Shown piece by piece: positions 63,581 to 64,000 of a stretch of DNA of 64,000 nt. A program made the position numbers and the translations under genes. The DNA is from Chitinophaga cymbidii (GTDB lineage: Bacteria; Bacteroidota; Bacteroidia; Chitinophagales; Chitinophagaceae), in NCBI RefSeq assembly GCF_007992715.1, contig NZ_BKAU01000002.1, positions 992,001-1,056,000 of the forward strand, given 5' to 3'. Below the pieces are notes generated by a model, which was given only the letters and a program-made list of their open reading frames with translations, searched no databases and was not told the DNA's origin. Position 1 is the first letter of the stretch. Each line of letters begins with the position of its first letter.

Positions 63581-64000
63581 CTATTGCAATTTCCCCAACC
63601 ATTCCTTCATTCGCTTCATACCCTCCTCGATCCGCGGCATGCCGGTAGCATAGGAAATACGGATGCATTCCGGCTGCTGAAAGGCTCCGCCCGTTACAAC
63701 GGACACATTGGCTTTGTGCAGCAGATACATGCAGAGATCGTCCGCATTCGCGATGTGGCTGTCCTCATAAGATCTACCAAAGAAAGCGCTCACATTCGGG
63801 AACATATAAAATGCGCCGTCCGGTTCATTGACCTTCAGGCCGGGGATCTCCTGCAATGCTTTGTAGATAAAAGCCCGGCGGTCACGGAAAGCAGCGACCA
63901 TTTCATTTGTGGCATCCAGCTCTCCGCGTAGCGCTGTGATGGCGCAGCGTTGCGAGATGGAGCAGGTGGCGGAAGTGAACTGGCTCTGGATCATGTCGCT
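63581..64000 (-). CDS. Pyridoxal-phosphate aminotransferase class I/II, C-terminal part (runs off the window)
   Basis: The last 140 or so residues of an aspartate-aminotransferase-like enzyme; the start and PLP-binding Lys lie beyond the right edge. Visible: FTSATCSISQRCAITALRG, FYMFPNVSAFFG, VSVVTGGAFQQPECIRISYA (the Arg in CIRISYA binds the substrate carboxylate), and GMKRMKEWLGKLQ at the end. No stop or frameshift interrupts it. The substrate is not determined. Confidence 0.88.
   Translation of the reverse strand, partial: SDMIQSQFTSATCSISQRCAITALRGELDATNEMVAAFRDRRAFIYKALQEIPGLKVNEPDGAFYMFPNVSAFFGRSYEDSHIANADDLCMYLLHKANVSVVTGGAFQQPECIRISYATGMPRIEEGMKRMKEWLGKLQ

Overview
The window looks like a chromosomal segment of a Bacteroidota bacterium, most likely a Chitinophaga-like member of the Chitinophagaceae. 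The signs are two complete ECF sigma / FecR / SusC / SusD modules, an S46 dipeptidyl-peptidase, Bacteroidota-type genes (DUF3810, an enlarged NusB, DUF1573, a YceD-like gene with rpmF and plsX), several promoters matching the Bacteroidota -7 consensus TAnnTTTG, and few Shine-Dalgarno sequences. Most of the sequence is visibly GC-rich. The stretch from about 25.6 to 34.5 kb is clearly more AT-rich. No tRNA, rRNA, CRISPR array, transposase or integrase was seen.

Layout. 0-9 kb: mazG, a giant NtrY-like sensor kinase, the convergent YceD-like/rpmF/plsX operon, and a hybrid PAS histidine kinase carrying REC and Hpt domains. 9-25.5 kb: housekeeping and envelope genes (fructosamine-kinase-like protein, DUF3810, arginase family, acyl-CoA dehydrogenase, YggS, a TlpA-like lipoprotein, serine hydrolase, dcd, phosphopantetheinyl transferase, aroK, DUF423, an exported hydrolase, ftsK, lolA, lpdA). 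An intergenic stretch at 15.35-15.75 kb is full of hairpins and may encode a small RNA.

25.6-34.5 kb: an AT-rich type I restriction-modification island that reads as one tight operon: a stand-alone single-TRD specificity protein, hsdM, a RhuM-family gene, a two-TRD hsdS, hsdR, a YgjP-like metalloprotease and a small orphan gene. A block of 11-bp repeats forming a 22-bp inverted repeat precedes it, and a run of 11 C lies before the last gene. This is the most accessory part of the window.

34.4-43 kb (minus strand): sigma, FecR, SusC, SusD and a secreted protein joining a GDPD-like domain to an alkaline phosphatase. This suggests uptake and use of phosphodiesters, with a hairpin that may attenuate expression of the enzyme. 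43-57 kb: an S46 peptidase of the Asp/Glu-specific (DPP11) type, a methyltransferase with a methylmalonyl-CoA mutase catalytic subunit, an M23 peptidase, an iron-sulfur L-serine dehydratase whose 3' end is tandemly duplicated, two FKBP lipoproteins, groESL, and nusB/DUF1573/yajC/coaE. 57-64 kb: a second sigma/FecR/SusC/SusD module, then the C-terminal part of an aminotransferase that runs off the window.

Start codons were often moved downstream of the longest open frame, where a TAnnTTTG element, a signal peptide or the family's usual N-terminus argued for it. All functions come from reading motifs by eye; no database search was possible.
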